A stretch of 64,000 nucleotides of DNA from PALSA-612 sp963711315 (GTDB lineage Bacteria; Actinomycetota; Thermoleophilia; Gaiellales; Gaiellaceae): positions 1 through 64,000 of the forward strand of contig CAVQDQ010000004.1 in NCBI GenBank assembly GCA_963711315.1. Direction: 5' to 3'. Positions 39,455-48,456 of the stretch are shown piece by piece. The stretch's first letter is position 1; each line of letters begins with the position of its first letter. Position numbers and translations under genes: made by a program. The notes beneath the pieces are model-generated. The model was not told the origin of the DNA, searched no databases, and was given only the letters and a program-made list of their open reading frames with translations.

Positions 39455-40424
39455 GCTCCGCAGCCACGACGCGATACCACTTGCTGTGACTCAGCTGCAC
39501 GCGGTCAACCAGGGCGGCGTCGGGCGGAGATCCGGCGATGGCGATCCTAGGTAGCAGCAGCGGATCCATGCCCTCGCGCACCGGGCCGCCGACGTTCATG
39601 AAGGCGGAACTGTAGCCCGCCTCACGAGCGGCCTCGACGGCGGCGCGGCAGAGGTCGCTCGGATGTCCGTGCGGGTAGGAGAAGTGCCGGCACGGGACGC
39701 CGAGGCGATCCTCGATCGCTGACTTCGAGCCCTCCACCTGGGCGGTGATCTCCCCTGTGCCCTGCCGCTCGTGAAGGACGGCGTGGTCGCGAGTGTGAGA
39801 CCCGACGGTGACGCCCCGCTCGACGAGCGAGCGCAGCTCGTCCCAGCCGAGCAACGCCTCGCTCGCGAACGCTGCATCGACTTCCGTCCAGCGCTCGTCG
39901 GGCAGGAGCTCGCGGAGCCTCTGCAGCACGTCTTCGGCCTCCTGCAGGGGCAACGTCCGGAGCAGCTCCGCCGCCTGTCCGGCCGCGCGCTCACGATCGT
40001 CCGCGGTGCGGAGCTTGAACGGCCGTCTCCGCCCCGGCAACCGTACGCTCGGCTCCTCGGTAAACGCGAGAGCTGCGCGCATGACGTACGTCGGCACACG
40101 CGATCCCGAGTCGATAAGGCCCGTCGGGACGAAAACGGCGTAGGGCAAGCCGTTCAACAGCGGATCGGCGAGCTCGAGCACCGAGCGATAGGCGTCGTCG
40201 AACGTGAGCGCGGCGGCGTTCGCCGGCAGCGACGCTTCGCCACGCACGGCCGCCACGACCTCGTCCAGCGTCACGACCTCGTAGCGCGAGCGGACGAGCT
40301 GGACGATGCGCTCGAAGGACTCGACATCGACGTGGTTGACCTGGATCTCCGGATGCTCGATCCGCTCGACGACGCCGTGGAAGCTCAGCACCGCGGCGAG
40401 CTCTGGCGCGAAGGTCGCGTTCAC
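39441..40424 (-). CDS. Polysaccharide deacetylase-family protein (NodB fold)
   Basis: 327 residues from GTG 40424 (GTGA overlap with the transketolase stop). The NodB motif 1 is NAAALTFDDAYRSVLELA (T-F-D-D), motif 2 is VTVGSHTRDHAVL (H-x-x-x-H), and FSYPHGHPSDLCRAAVEAA is motif 3. These give the Asp-His-His metal site of N- or O-deacetylases of carbohydrates. No signal peptide is seen, so it may act in the cytoplasm on a sugar precursor. The first residues AAVLSFHGVVERIEHP are typical of the xylanase/chitin deacetylase branch. Confidence 0.85.
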   Translation of the reverse strand: MNATFAPELAAVLSFHGVVERIEHPEIQVNHVDVESFERIVQLVRSRYEVVTLDEVVAAVRGEASLPANAAALTFDDAYRSVLELADPLLNGLPYAVFVPTGLIDSGSRVPTYVMRAALAFTEEPSVRLPGRRRPFKLRTADDRERAAGQAAELLRTLPLQEAEDVLQRLRELLPDERWTEVDAAFASEALLGWDELRSLVERGVTVGSHTRDHAVLHERQGTGEITAQVEGSKSAIEDRLGVPCRHFSYPHGHPSDLCRAAVEAAREAGYSSAFMNVGGPVREGMDPLLLPRIAIAGSPPDAALVDRVQLSHSKWYRVVAAELGLG

Positions 40425-42337
40425 GCGCCCGCGAGCGTCCGCGCCTCGGCGATTCGGCCCACCAGCGAGGCAGCGTCGAGTCCGTGCGCCCGCAGCGCTT
40501 CGGGCGGAGTGCCGAACGCAGGCCAGCCGTCGGCGCCGCTCACGGCCACTTCGCGGCCGGGCAGCTCGCGGCGCAGCGCGTCGCCGAGCGCACCGACCGA
40601 GGCGTGGTCTTCGACGACTACGATCGGGGCCGTCGTCGCTGCGACCTCCTCTAACCACTCGCGGTCGAAGCGGTTGAGCCAGGGCAGGTCGACAACGGCC
40701 ACGTCGTGCCCGTGCTCCGCGAGCACCTCTGCCGCCGTCAGCACCTCGTGCAGCATCACGGGCCCGTAGGCGAAGACGAGGGCGTCCTCGCCATCCCGGA
40801 GCACTGTTCCGCGCCCAGGCGCCAGCCGGTAGTCGGCGGGAAGCTCGATGCGTCGCGGGGAAGGCCCTATGGCGAGCCGAATGGCGACGTTGCCTTCCGC
40901 CTCCTCCACCGCCCACGCCACGACCGCCTTCGTCTCGTCTGCATTCGCAGGCTGCACGATCGTCATGTTCGGCAGCGCTGCCAGCAGCGACACGTCGCGC
41001 AGGCTCTGATGCGACATGCCCGGCCCGGCCGGGATCAGCCCGGCGTAGTGCAGCGCATAGATCACCTTCGAGCCTTCGCTCGCGTTGTTGTAGATCTGCT
41101 CGTTCGCGCGTGACGCGAGGAAGCTCGCGAACGAGTTGACCACGGGCACGAACCCGTGACGCGCCAGCCCGCCGGCTACCGACACCATGTCCTGCTCGGC
41201 GATGCCGCACTCGAGGAAGCGGTCGGGGTAGGCCTCCTCGAAGGCGCGCACCCGGCAGTCGGATGCAAGGTCGGCGTCGAGCACGACGAGCGCCGGATTC
41301 CGCGCGGCCAGCTCGACGAGGGCCTCGCCGTAGGCCTCGACGACGTACTCGCGGGTGACCGTGACGCGTTTTCCTGCGCCACTCTCGGGCTCCGCCTCGA
41401 GCGCCGGTGCGGGCAGCTCGTCCTCCAACGGGGGCACAGGCTCGAGCTGCACGGGCCCGATTCGGGCCAGCAGCTCGTCGCGTGCCCGCTCAAAGCTCTG
41501 ATCGTCGGGAGCGCCAGCGTGCCAGCGGTACGTGCCGCCCCCCACGCGCAGGGCAGCCGGATGCTCCATGAACGAGACGCCGCGGCCTTTGATCGTCCGG
41601 GCGACGATGGCCTGCGGGCGGTCGTCAATCGTGCTCAGCTCGCCGAACACGCGCCGCAGCTCGTCGTAGTCGTGGCCGTCGCACGAGGAGACGTGCCAAC
41701 CGAACGCCGCGAGCTTCGCCTCGAGGTCGCCGAGCGCGAGGATCTCCTCCGTCGGCTTGTCCGACTGGAGCTCGTTCCGATCGACGACGACCGTCAAGCC
41801 GGCGAGGCGGTCGTGAGCCGCGCCTTGCAGCGCCTCGAAGTTCTGGCCCTCCTGCAGCTCGCCGTCGCCGACCATCACCACCACTCGCCCGCCCCTGCCC
41901 AGCTGCCGTTTTGCCCACGCGATTCCGCGCCCCTTGGAGATGCCCATGCCGAGCGAGCCGGAGTTGGCCTCGATGCCGGGCGCGCGCACGTTCGGGTGGC
42001 CGTCCAGCCCGTCCGCCCGGCGCAGACGCAGCAGCTTTTCGGTCGGCACCACGCCAAGCGAGTGGAGGACGGCGTACAGCCCGGGCACGTCGTGACCCTT
42101 CGATGAGAAGTACACGTCGCGGTCGGCGTGCTCGAAGCCGAGCCGCGTGACATTCAGCTGCTCGTAGAGCAGGAAGACCACGATGTCCATCGCGCTGAAG
42201 CTCGAGCCGAGGTGGCCGGAGCCCGCACGCTTGACGGCGGTCAGGGCGTTGAGCCGGCACATGTCGGCGACCACGGGGAGCCCCGCCTCGCGCGCGCGGG
42301 CGAACTCCGACCGCGGGATGAGGCTCAGCTCGCTCAC
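40421..42337 (-). CDS. Transketolase, full length
   Basis: 638 residues from GTG 42337, overlapping the methyltransferase stop (GTGA). The N-terminal thiamine-diphosphate domain has SGHLGSSFSAMDIVVFLLYE, GSLGMGISKGRGIAWAKR and the TPP motif VVVMVGDGELQEGQNFEALQ with VVDRNELQSDKP. The pyrimidine domain has ALVVLDADLASDC, FLECGIAEQDMVSVAGG with the catalytic glutamate, and GLIPAGPGMSHQSLRDVSL. Transfers two-carbon units between sugar phosphates. Being inside a surface-sugar cluster with a sugar-acid dehydratase family gene, it is more likely a specialised pathway enzyme than the housekeeping one. Confidence 0.87.
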   Translation of the reverse strand: MSELSLIPRSEFARAREAGLPVVADMCRLNALTAVKRAGSGHLGSSFSAMDIVVFLLYEQLNVTRLGFEHADRDVYFSSKGHDVPGLYAVLHSLGVVPTEKLLRLRRADGLDGHPNVRAPGIEANSGSLGMGISKGRGIAWAKRQLGRGGRVVVMVGDGELQEGQNFEALQGAAHDRLAGLTVVVDRNELQSDKPTEEILALGDLEAKLAAFGWHVSSCDGHDYDELRRVFGELSTIDDRPQAIVARTIKGRGVSFMEHPAALRVGGGTYRWHAGAPDDQSFERARDELLARIGPVQLEPVPPLEDELPAPALEAEPESGAGKRVTVTREYVVEAYGEALVELAARNPALVVLDADLASDCRVRAFEEAYPDRFLECGIAEQDMVSVAGGLARHGFVPVVNSFASFLASRANEQIYNNASEGSKVIYALHYAGLIPAGPGMSHQSLRDVSLLAALPNMTIVQPANADETKAVVAWAVEEAEGNVAIRLAIGPSPRRIELPADYRLAPGRGTVLRDGEDALVFAYGPVMLHEVLTAAEVLAEHGHDVAVVDLPWLNRFDREWLEEVAATTAPIVVVEDHASVGALGDALRRELPGREVAVSGADGWPAFGTPPEALRAHGLDAASLVGRIAEARTLAGA

Positions 42338-43128
42338 GGGGTTTCGCGGCGGTGCGCGGCAACTGCGGGAGCGAGCCCCGTCGCCTCGGCCAGCTCATCG
42401 GTCTTCTCACAGATCAGCAGCACCTGCTCCGACTCCGGGCGGTAGTCCGTAAACCTCCGGACCTTTCGCCAGCCGGTCCACGCGAGCTCCGTCCGCATGG
42501 CTGCCACCGTCGGCACAGCCTTCGCCTTGCCCGTCGACGCCTGCCAATTAAGGCGGACGATGGCGTCGCTCCTGTCGTCGACGGTGGACTCGAGCAGCAT
42601 CGAGCCGCCCAGCCGCGTCACGCGGTTCAGCGTCGACAGCAGTTCGAGGTGATGCGCGGAGTGGTAGAGCACGCCGAGGAAGAAGACGAGGTCGAACGGC
42701 TCCAGCTCGAGCAGCTCCTTTGCAGCGCGCAGGTCCCCGTAGACGAAGCGGTGCGGACTACGCAGCTCACCTACCCAGCGCTCGTGCAGCTCGCCGTCCG
42801 CCGCAAAGTCAGAGAAGACGAGCTCGGACGGCCGGAGCTCCCGGTCGATCCAGAGCGAGTGCACGCCGTACTTCGGCCCCACCTCGAGCACGCGGGCGCC
42901 GCGAAAGCGCTCGACGTCGATCACGGTCGGCAGTGCCGCAGGAACGAGCGTCAGATCGGGCACGTCCCCCCACGCGGTCGACGGCCGCTTGTCGGCGATC
43001 GGCCGGGAGTCGAGCACCTCCTCCGCCGCCTCGTCCAGGCGATAGCTGGCGTGCGCGTCCGGGTCGTACACCTGAAGCCCTGACCGGACGGCTGCCGACC
43101 ACGCGGCCCTGCGCAGGAGCTTCCGCAC
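42334..43128 (-). CDS. SAM-dependent methyltransferase
   Basis: 264 residues from a GTG one base after the previous stop. Motif I is GARVLEVGPKYGVHSLW (E-x-G-x-x-x-G), the acidic residue of motif II is in SELVFSDFAADG, and motif IV-like FDLVFFLGVLYHSAHHLELL follows. This is the layout of the tRNA-U34/DUF1698-type or glycan-operon class I methyltransferases. The cluster suggests a sugar or sugar-nucleotide substrate, but the sequence does not prove it. Confidence 0.8.
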   Translation of the reverse strand: MRKLLRRAAWSAAVRSGLQVYDPDAHASYRLDEAAEEVLDSRPIADKRPSTAWGDVPDLTLVPAALPTVIDVERFRGARVLEVGPKYGVHSLWIDRELRPSELVFSDFAADGELHERWVGELRSPHRFVYGDLRAAKELLELEPFDLVFFLGVLYHSAHHLELLSTLNRVTRLGGSMLLESTVDDRSDAIVRLNWQASTGKAKAVPTVAAMRTELAWTGWRKVRRFTDYRPESEQVLLICEKTDELAEATGLAPAVAAHRRETP

Positions 43129-43129
43129 G

Positions 43130-44302
43130 TCAGCCCGCGGACGGCCAGGGATGGGCGCGCAGCACGTCCTCGTCCACCTCGGCGCCCCAGCCCGGGCCGG
43201 CTGGGACGGTCAGCACGCCGCCGGTGATGTCCGGCACGGACGTCAACTCGTCCTTCCACGGCACGTCGTCGACGTCGACCTCGAGGATCCGCATGTTGGG
43301 AATGGCCGCGCACCACTGGGCCGAGATGTACGTCGCCAGGTGGCTGTAGTAGTTGTGCGGCGCGCAGTTGACCTCGTGGGTCTCGGCGAGGTCGGCGATC
43401 TTCTTCGACTGCGCGAAGCCGTTCCAGATCACGTCGACGGAGGCGACGTCGACCGCGCCGGCTTCGAAGAATGGCCGGAACGCGCGCGCGCCGTAGAGGT
43501 TCTCGCCGGAGCAGATCGGGATCGACGTCGACCGGCGCACGAACGCGAGGGCCTCGGGGTCGAAGCAGTCGATCTCGAGCCAGGCGAGGTCATACGCGGC
43601 GAGCGCAGCCGCGGTGCGCCTCGCGCCCTCCGTCGTGAGGTTGAAGTTCAGATCGACTATCGGCTCAGCCTTGCCCTCCGTGCCGGCGGCGAACGCCTCC
43701 AGCAGCCTGCCGAGCGCTGCCTCCACCTCGGGTGAGGAGTTCCGCTCCAGACCTGGGCCGTGGAACCCTCGGTGCAGCACCTGCGGCTCGTCGCCCGGCA
43801 CGACGAGGTTCGTCTTGAAGGCGGGAAAGCCGCGCTCGACCACCTCGCGGCCGAGCGCCGTGACGTCTTCGTAGGAGGCGAGCTTCGGCGTTCCCGTCAC
43901 CTCCCACGCGCGCGCACGCGTGGTGCCGCAGTGCGACCAGTAGGTAGGCACCTCCGTGCGCAGCGGGCCTCCGAAGAGCTCGTAGACCGCGACGCCGTGT
44001 GATTTCGCCGAGAGGTCGAGCAGCGCGTTCTCGACGGCGGCGATCGCCTTCGCCACGACGCCGCCGGGGCTCTGCCGGGTCGCGCGGTAGAGATCCCAGT
44101 AGACGGCCTCCCATGCGCGCGGGTCGCGGCCGACGACGAGCGGCGACAGGTCCTCGACGATCCCGGCGAGGCCGCGCGGCGAGCCGTGCGAATCGGTCAC
44201 CTCGCTCCAGCCGACGAGCCCGTCGTCCGTGGTCGCCTTGAGGAAGATCCACGGCCGCCAGCCGGCGTCGCAGAACAGCGTTTCGAGGGCTGTGACCTTC
44301 AC
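43130..44302 (-). CDS. Mandelate racemase/muconate lactonizing enzyme family (enolase superfamily)
   Basis: 390 residues. The C-terminal barrel has the metal ligands in IVDLNFNLT (Asp), LAWLEIDCF (Glu) and IPICSGENLYG (Glu), in the usual order. A potential acid/base lysine is in FPAFKTNLVVPG and a histidine in NCAPHNYYSHLATYIS. N-terminal capping domain starts ALETLFCDAGWRPWIFLK. These enzymes abstract a proton alpha to a carboxylate; many dehydrate sugar acids. With a transketolase and an aldehyde dehydrogenase nearby, a sugar-acid dehydratase is the best guess. Overlaps the next methyltransferase start (ATGA). Confidence 0.85.
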   Translation of the reverse strand: MKVTALETLFCDAGWRPWIFLKATTDDGLVGWSEVTDSHGSPRGLAGIVEDLSPLVVGRDPRAWEAVYWDLYRATRQSPGGVVAKAIAAVENALLDLSAKSHGVAVYELFGGPLRTEVPTYWSHCGTTRARAWEVTGTPKLASYEDVTALGREVVERGFPAFKTNLVVPGDEPQVLHRGFHGPGLERNSSPEVEAALGRLLEAFAAGTEGKAEPIVDLNFNLTTEGARRTAAALAAYDLAWLEIDCFDPEALAFVRRSTSIPICSGENLYGARAFRPFFEAGAVDVASVDVIWNGFAQSKKIADLAETHEVNCAPHNYYSHLATYISAQWCAAIPNMRILEVDVDDVPWKDELTSVPDITGGVLTVPAGPGWGAEVDEDVLRAHPWPSAG

Positions 44303-44982
44303 GAGCCCTCGGCGAGCCGGAACACGACCCTCGCGACGGGCGTTCCCTGGTCGTTCGTGGCGCTCCGCGCAGGCTGCTCGTCGAGCCAGAGCTCGTCAGC
44401 GGCGACCGGCGTGAGCACTGCCTGCAGGTCGGCGAGGCTGTGGAACGCGATCCGGTCGGCGTCGCTCGAGCCGTCGCCGAGCGGCACTTCCACCCCGACG
44501 ATTGCGCCGGGTCGGCCGACGCGCTCGATCTCGCGCAGCACCTTCCCGGCGTCGAACGAGTGCTCCAGCGAATGGGACGCGTAGACGGCGTCGAAGACAG
44601 CGTCGCCGAAGCTCATGTCGTGCATGTCCATGACGAGGATGTCCGGGTGCGGTGAGACGAGATCGATCCCGACCACCCGGCCGACGCCTGCGGCACGGAA
44701 GAGGTCGAGCTCGACTGTGTTCCGGCAGCCGACGCAGAGCACCGACGACGCGCGCGACAGGTCTCCGAGCTCGACGACCCTGCGGACGAGCTGACGTGCG
44801 CCAGCTCCCGGGTCGTTCTCGCGCTTCGACAGCGTACGCCGCTGCTGCACCTCGAGATACTCGCGGTAGTCGGTCGGCTTGCCCCTGCCGAGCCGCCTCA
44901 GACCGGGCCGGTGACGGAGATCGGTGACAGAGCCCGCCGTCGCCCGAAGACGTGTCCGGATTCCCAGTCTCGCCACCTTCAT
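44299..44982 (-). CDS. SAM-dependent methyltransferase (class I)
   Basis: 227 residues. VLCVGCRNTVELDLFRAAGV is the SAM-binding motif with cysteine and arginine in place of some usual glycines. Next are VVGIDLVSPHPDILVMDMHD and AVYASHSLEHSFDAGKVLRE, the motif region of Methyltransf_11-type enzymes. An N-terminal basic stretch of about 45 residues lies before the domain. It is coupled to neuA (ATGA overlap) and to the enolase-superfamily gene. Likely modifies a sugar or a lipid-linked intermediate. Confidence 0.78.
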   Translation of the reverse strand: MKVARLGIRTRLRATAGSVTDLRHRPGLRRLGRGKPTDYREYLEVQQRRTLSKRENDPGAGARQLVRRVVELGDLSRASSVLCVGCRNTVELDLFRAAGVGRVVGIDLVSPHPDILVMDMHDMSFGDAVFDAVYASHSLEHSFDAGKVLREIERVGRPGAIVGVEVPLGDGSSDADRIAFHSLADLQAVLTPVAADELWLDEQPARSATNDQGTPVARVVFRLAEGS

Positions 44983-45734
44983 GGGCGGTCAGGATACGGA
45001 TAGGGCGGGCGATCGATCTTCGTGAGCAAGGCGGCACCCGAGGCCACGAGCGCCTCTGCGCGCTCCCAGTCCACCTCGTCGTCGACGTTGAAGCCCTCCA
45101 GGCCTTCCGTCAGGAACGGCGCGAGCACCCGGCCCTCGCGCGTGCCGGTCTCGGTGACGACGCGCGTCCACGCGATCTCGAGCGCGCTGTTCTGGTGATA
45201 GACGGGCGGCAGCGCCTGGTACTGGCCCGCGTGCCACGCCACCTCGAGATGGGACTGGTCGAGCAGAGGCGTCATGGTGCGGCCGTCCTCGGCGAGCTCC
45301 CACATCTTCCCGGGGTGCTGCTTGACCAGCTCGACGGCGCGGATGGAGTCCGCTTCAGGAGTGGCGAGCAGCTGCTCGAGGCCGCGCTGCACGACGTCGG
45401 GGCCGCGGAAAGGATTCGTCGCCCGAACGATGGCGAAGAGGTCGTAGCTCTCCGGCAGCCGCTCGAGCGTGTACGCGATCCACTCGATGTCCGGCGAGGT
45501 GGACGTTGCGAATTCCGCCGGGCGCAGGAAGGGGACGTCGGCGCCGTACCAGCGCGCGACCTCCGCGATCTCCTCGGAGTCGGTGGAGACGAGCACGCGC
45601 TCGAACACGCCCGCCTGCTGCGCGGTCGCGATCGCGTATCCGAGCAGCGGATGGCCTGCGAGCGGCCGGATGTTCTTGTTCGCCACGCGCTCGGAGCCGG
45701 AGCGCGCGCCGATGAGGGCGATCACGCTGGGCAT
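44979..45734 (-). CDS. neuA: Acylneuraminate cytidylyltransferase (CMP-nonulosonate synthase)
   Basis: 251 residues from ATG 45734, chosen because the conserved nucleotide-binding N-terminus IALIGARSGSERVANKNIRP begins there. Further motifs: GHPLLGYAIATAQQAG, VSTDSEEIAEVARWYGADVP, RPAEFATSTSP and IVRATNPFRGPDVV. The family activates sialic, legionaminic or pseudaminic acids, or KDO-like sugars, with CTP. It is the natural next step after the NeuB homologue at 57928, about 12 kb away on the same strand. The start lies 13 nt inside the upstream gene. Confidence 0.87.
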   Translation of the reverse strand: MPSVIALIGARSGSERVANKNIRPLAGHPLLGYAIATAQQAGVFERVLVSTDSEEIAEVARWYGADVPFLRPAEFATSTSPDIEWIAYTLERLPESYDLFAIVRATNPFRGPDVVQRGLEQLLATPEADSIRAVELVKQHPGKMWELAEDGRTMTPLLDQSHLEVAWHAGQYQALPPVYHQNSALEIAWTRVVTETGTREGRVLAPFLTEGLEGFNVDDEVDWERAEALVASGAALLTKIDRPPYPYPDRP

Positions 45735-46553
45735 TGTGCAAGGGCCTCTTCGAGGGTAGGTGTGGGAACGCCGAGTCGGCGGCCCGCGCGGACGACCGCG
45801 CCGCCGATCGCGTCGAGCTCCGAGGGCCGCCCGGCGGAGACGTCGCGTTCCGTTGACGACGTGGCCCAGTCCGGCAAGGACTCGATGATCGCCCATTGCT
45901 CGTCGAACGTCGTCCGGGCGCCGTCCGCTGCGGCGACCGCGCACGCTTCCTCGATTGCCAGGCGCAGCCGCTGGCCGGTCCGCAGCTCGCCGATCGTCTC
46001 ACCTGCCACCGACGTCAGCACGGCGATCGGACCCTGGCGGGCGAGCTTCTCCCACAGCACGTCCTTCTCGTTTCGCCACGTCCGTGTGGCGATGCCCGCG
46101 CGTTCGAGTTGCTCCGGGGCCTCGTCGGTGGCGACGTTCACGAGCCCTGGAGTCTGCTGAACGATGCGGGTGGGCGATTCCCGATACCCCTCGAAATGAC
46201 CGATCGTCGCCGCGACGACGCTTCGAAACCTGTCGCGCAGCACAGCCATGTGCTCGATGCCGTTCAGCAGGGGGAGAACGAGCCCGGGCTCGGCCCGGAT
46301 GCGCGCGATGCCGTCTTCCAGACCGTACGCCTTCACCGTGACGAGCAAGAGGTCGACGGGCTCCTCCAGCCGCTCCGTGACCTGGAGCTGCTCGGTGTGC
46401 TCGCCGTCGTCCGTCACGAGCGTCAGGCCTTCGGCGGCAATCGCCGCCGCGGTCTCCGGCCGCGCCACGCAGACGACGCGCTCGCCGGCAAGCGCCATGC
46501 GGACGCCGAGCGCACCCCCGACCGCCCCCGGACCCGAGGACCGCGACGCTCAT
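45722..46553 (-). CDS. Ketopantoate reductase (PanE/ApbA)-family dehydrogenase, one frame break
   Basis: ATG 46553 overlaps the aldehyde dehydrogenase stop (ATGA) and begins MSVAVLGSGG. A break near 46528 leads to AVGGALGVRMALAGERVVCV, completing the Rossmann motif. The catalytic lysine lies in DLLLVTVKAYGLEDGI, and the conserved asparagine and glutamate regions are LPLLNGIEHM and GRPSELDAIGGAVVRAGRRL. About 277 residues when repaired. It reduces a 2-oxo acid with NAD(P)H. Context suggests a sugar-related 2-oxo acid rather than pantothenate synthesis, but that is inference. Confidence 0.8.
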
Positions 46554-47978
46554 ATCTTGGCCGGATCGCTGATGAGGTTCACGTACTTCCACTCCGAGTA
46601 CACGTCGAGCGCCTCCACACCGGGCTCGCGCCAGCCGGTGCCCGATTGCTTCACGCCGCCGAAGCCCATGTGCGGCTCCGAGCCATGCGTCCCGCCGTTC
46701 ACGACGACGACGCCAGCCTCCGCCTTCTCGGCAAACCGCATCGCTCGGTGCAGGCTCGCCGTGTGAACGGCGCACGTGAGGCCGTACGGCGAGTCGTTGA
46801 CGACGGTCAGCGAGTCCGCCAGGTCATGGACGCGATAGAGGATCGTCACGGGGCCGAACAGCTCGGTGCAAGAGAGCTCGGCGTCGGCAGCAACGTCTTC
46901 CAGGATCGTCGGCGCAAGCCACCAACCGTCACGCTCGAGACGCTCGCCGCCGCAAAGCACTCTGGCGCCCGCCTCGCGTGCCCGCGCGAGGGCATCGAGG
47001 ATTCGGCCGAGGCTCGCCTCGCTGATCACCGGGCCCGTGTCCGCGAACTCCTGGGCGGCTTCCACAAAGCGGCTGCGGAACTCGTCGTACACGGCGTCGA
47101 AGATGACGATTCTCGAGGCGGCCGCACACCGCTGGCCGGCGTTCGAGAACGACGATTGCACCGCCCAGCGGACGGCGTTGTCCAGATCCGCGTCGTCGCA
47201 GACGACCAGTGCGTTCTTGCCGCCCAGCTCCAGGCAGACCTTCGCCAGCCGCCGGCCGGCCGCCTCCGCGATCCAACGCCCCGTCGCCGCCGAGCCCGTG
47301 AAGCTGACGAGATCGACCTGCGGATGCTCGACCAGGGCGGCACCAGCCTCGGCGCCGAGCCCCTGCACGACGTTGAGGACGCCCGCCGGCACACCGACCT
47401 CGTGGCAGACACGCGCGAAGAGTTGTGCCGAGAGCGGCGTCTCCTCGGAGGGTTTCAGCACGGTGCCGTTGCCGCAGAAGATCGCCGGGAACACCTTCCA
47501 GGCGACGTTCGGAAGCGGTGTGTTGAAGGAGATCAGCAGGCCCGCAACGCCCACGGGCTGCCGGACGGCCATCACCGTGCGGTGGGGCATGCTCGCGGTC
47601 GTCGTCCGTCCGTAGTAGCGGCGGCCCTCGCCCGCCACGAAGAGCCCCAGCTCGATCGCCGCGTCGGTCTCACCCAGGGCGAGCGCCTCTGCCTTTCCAG
47701 TCTCCTCGACGACGACCTCCGAGAGCTCCTCGCGCCGTTCCCGCAGCGCCAGCGAGATCTCGCGGACGAGATCGCCGCGCTCTACCGCCGTCCGCTCGGC
47801 CCAGGGCTCCTGTGCCACCCGCGCAGCCTGCACCGCAGCGTCGACGTCGGCCGCCCCGGACCGCGCAACGCGACACAGCGGCGCGCCGTCCGACGGCCGC
47901 AGCTTCTCGAGCCACTCGCCCCGAGCTCGCCGGCACCGCCTCGCCCGCGATGAGGTTGGGCACGTCGGCGACAGCCAC
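46550..47978 (-). CDS. Aldehyde dehydrogenase, frame break near the N-terminus
   Basis: The natural N-terminus is GTG 47978 (VAVADVPNLIAGEAVPA), which leaves frame near 47918 and continues as GEWLEKLRPSDGAPLCRVAR. NAD site FTGSAATGRWIAEAAG, catalytic glutamate in LELGGKNALVV and catalytic cysteine in FSNAGQRCAAASRIV are intact, as is CTELFGPVTILYR. About 476 residues, typical for the superfamily. It oxidises an aldehyde to an acid. Upstream spacing to the UspA gene is 10 nt, so this operon probably continues from the kdp genes. Confidence 0.87.
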
Positions 47979-47988
47979 GGGGCCAACC

Positions 47989-48456
47989 TTAGGCGCTCGC
48001 TTGATCGGGCGACGGCCGCAGCACGAGCGTCTCATTCGGTGCGTGCGCAAGCATCCAGGCGACGTCCTTGCCCGAGAAGCCGGGATGTCCCGGAGCGAGC
48101 GCGGGCACGAGGATGCGATCGAAGGTCTCCACCTCCCACAGTCTCCCGAGTGCATCGATCGGCGTCCGCCCTCGCTCTATGCGGGCATCGACCGGGACGC
48201 CGGCGCGCGCAGCAGCGGTCTCGACTGCTTCCAGCAGCGGCAGCGCTTCCTCGGCCTGCCGTGCGAGCGCGGCTTCGACGTCGAACTCGAGCGGCACCAC
48301 GACGAGAAAGGCGGCGACGAGGATCGCTTCCTCCGCCCGTGCGATGCGAATCGCCGCCTGCAGCACTGCCGGATCGAGCGCGCCGTCCGCGAAGGGCACT
48401 AGCAGCCGCGGCTGGCCCTCGCGCCGTTCGGCCGTCTTTCGTCGCCGGAGCCTCAC
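47989..48456 (-). CDS. UspA-family universal stress protein downstream of kdpD
   Basis: 155 residues from GTG 48456, overlapping the KdpD-like stop (GTGA). PRLLVPFADGALDPAVLQAA gives the first strand, VAAFLVVVPLEFDV the second, and FDRILVPALAPGHPGFSGKD the late phosphate-binding region, though the usual G-x2-G-x9-G-S/T ATP motif is not clearly kept. Likely a regulatory partner of the K+ system or a general stress protein. Similar Usp modules are found inside KdpD, where they bind nucleotides. Confidence 0.75.
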   Translation of the reverse strand: MRLRRRKTAERREGQPRLLVPFADGALDPAVLQAAIRIARAEEAILVAAFLVVVPLEFDVEAALARQAEEALPLLEAVETAAARAGVPVDARIERGRTPIDALGRLWEVETFDRILVPALAPGHPGFSGKDVAWMLAHAPNETLVLRPSPDQASA

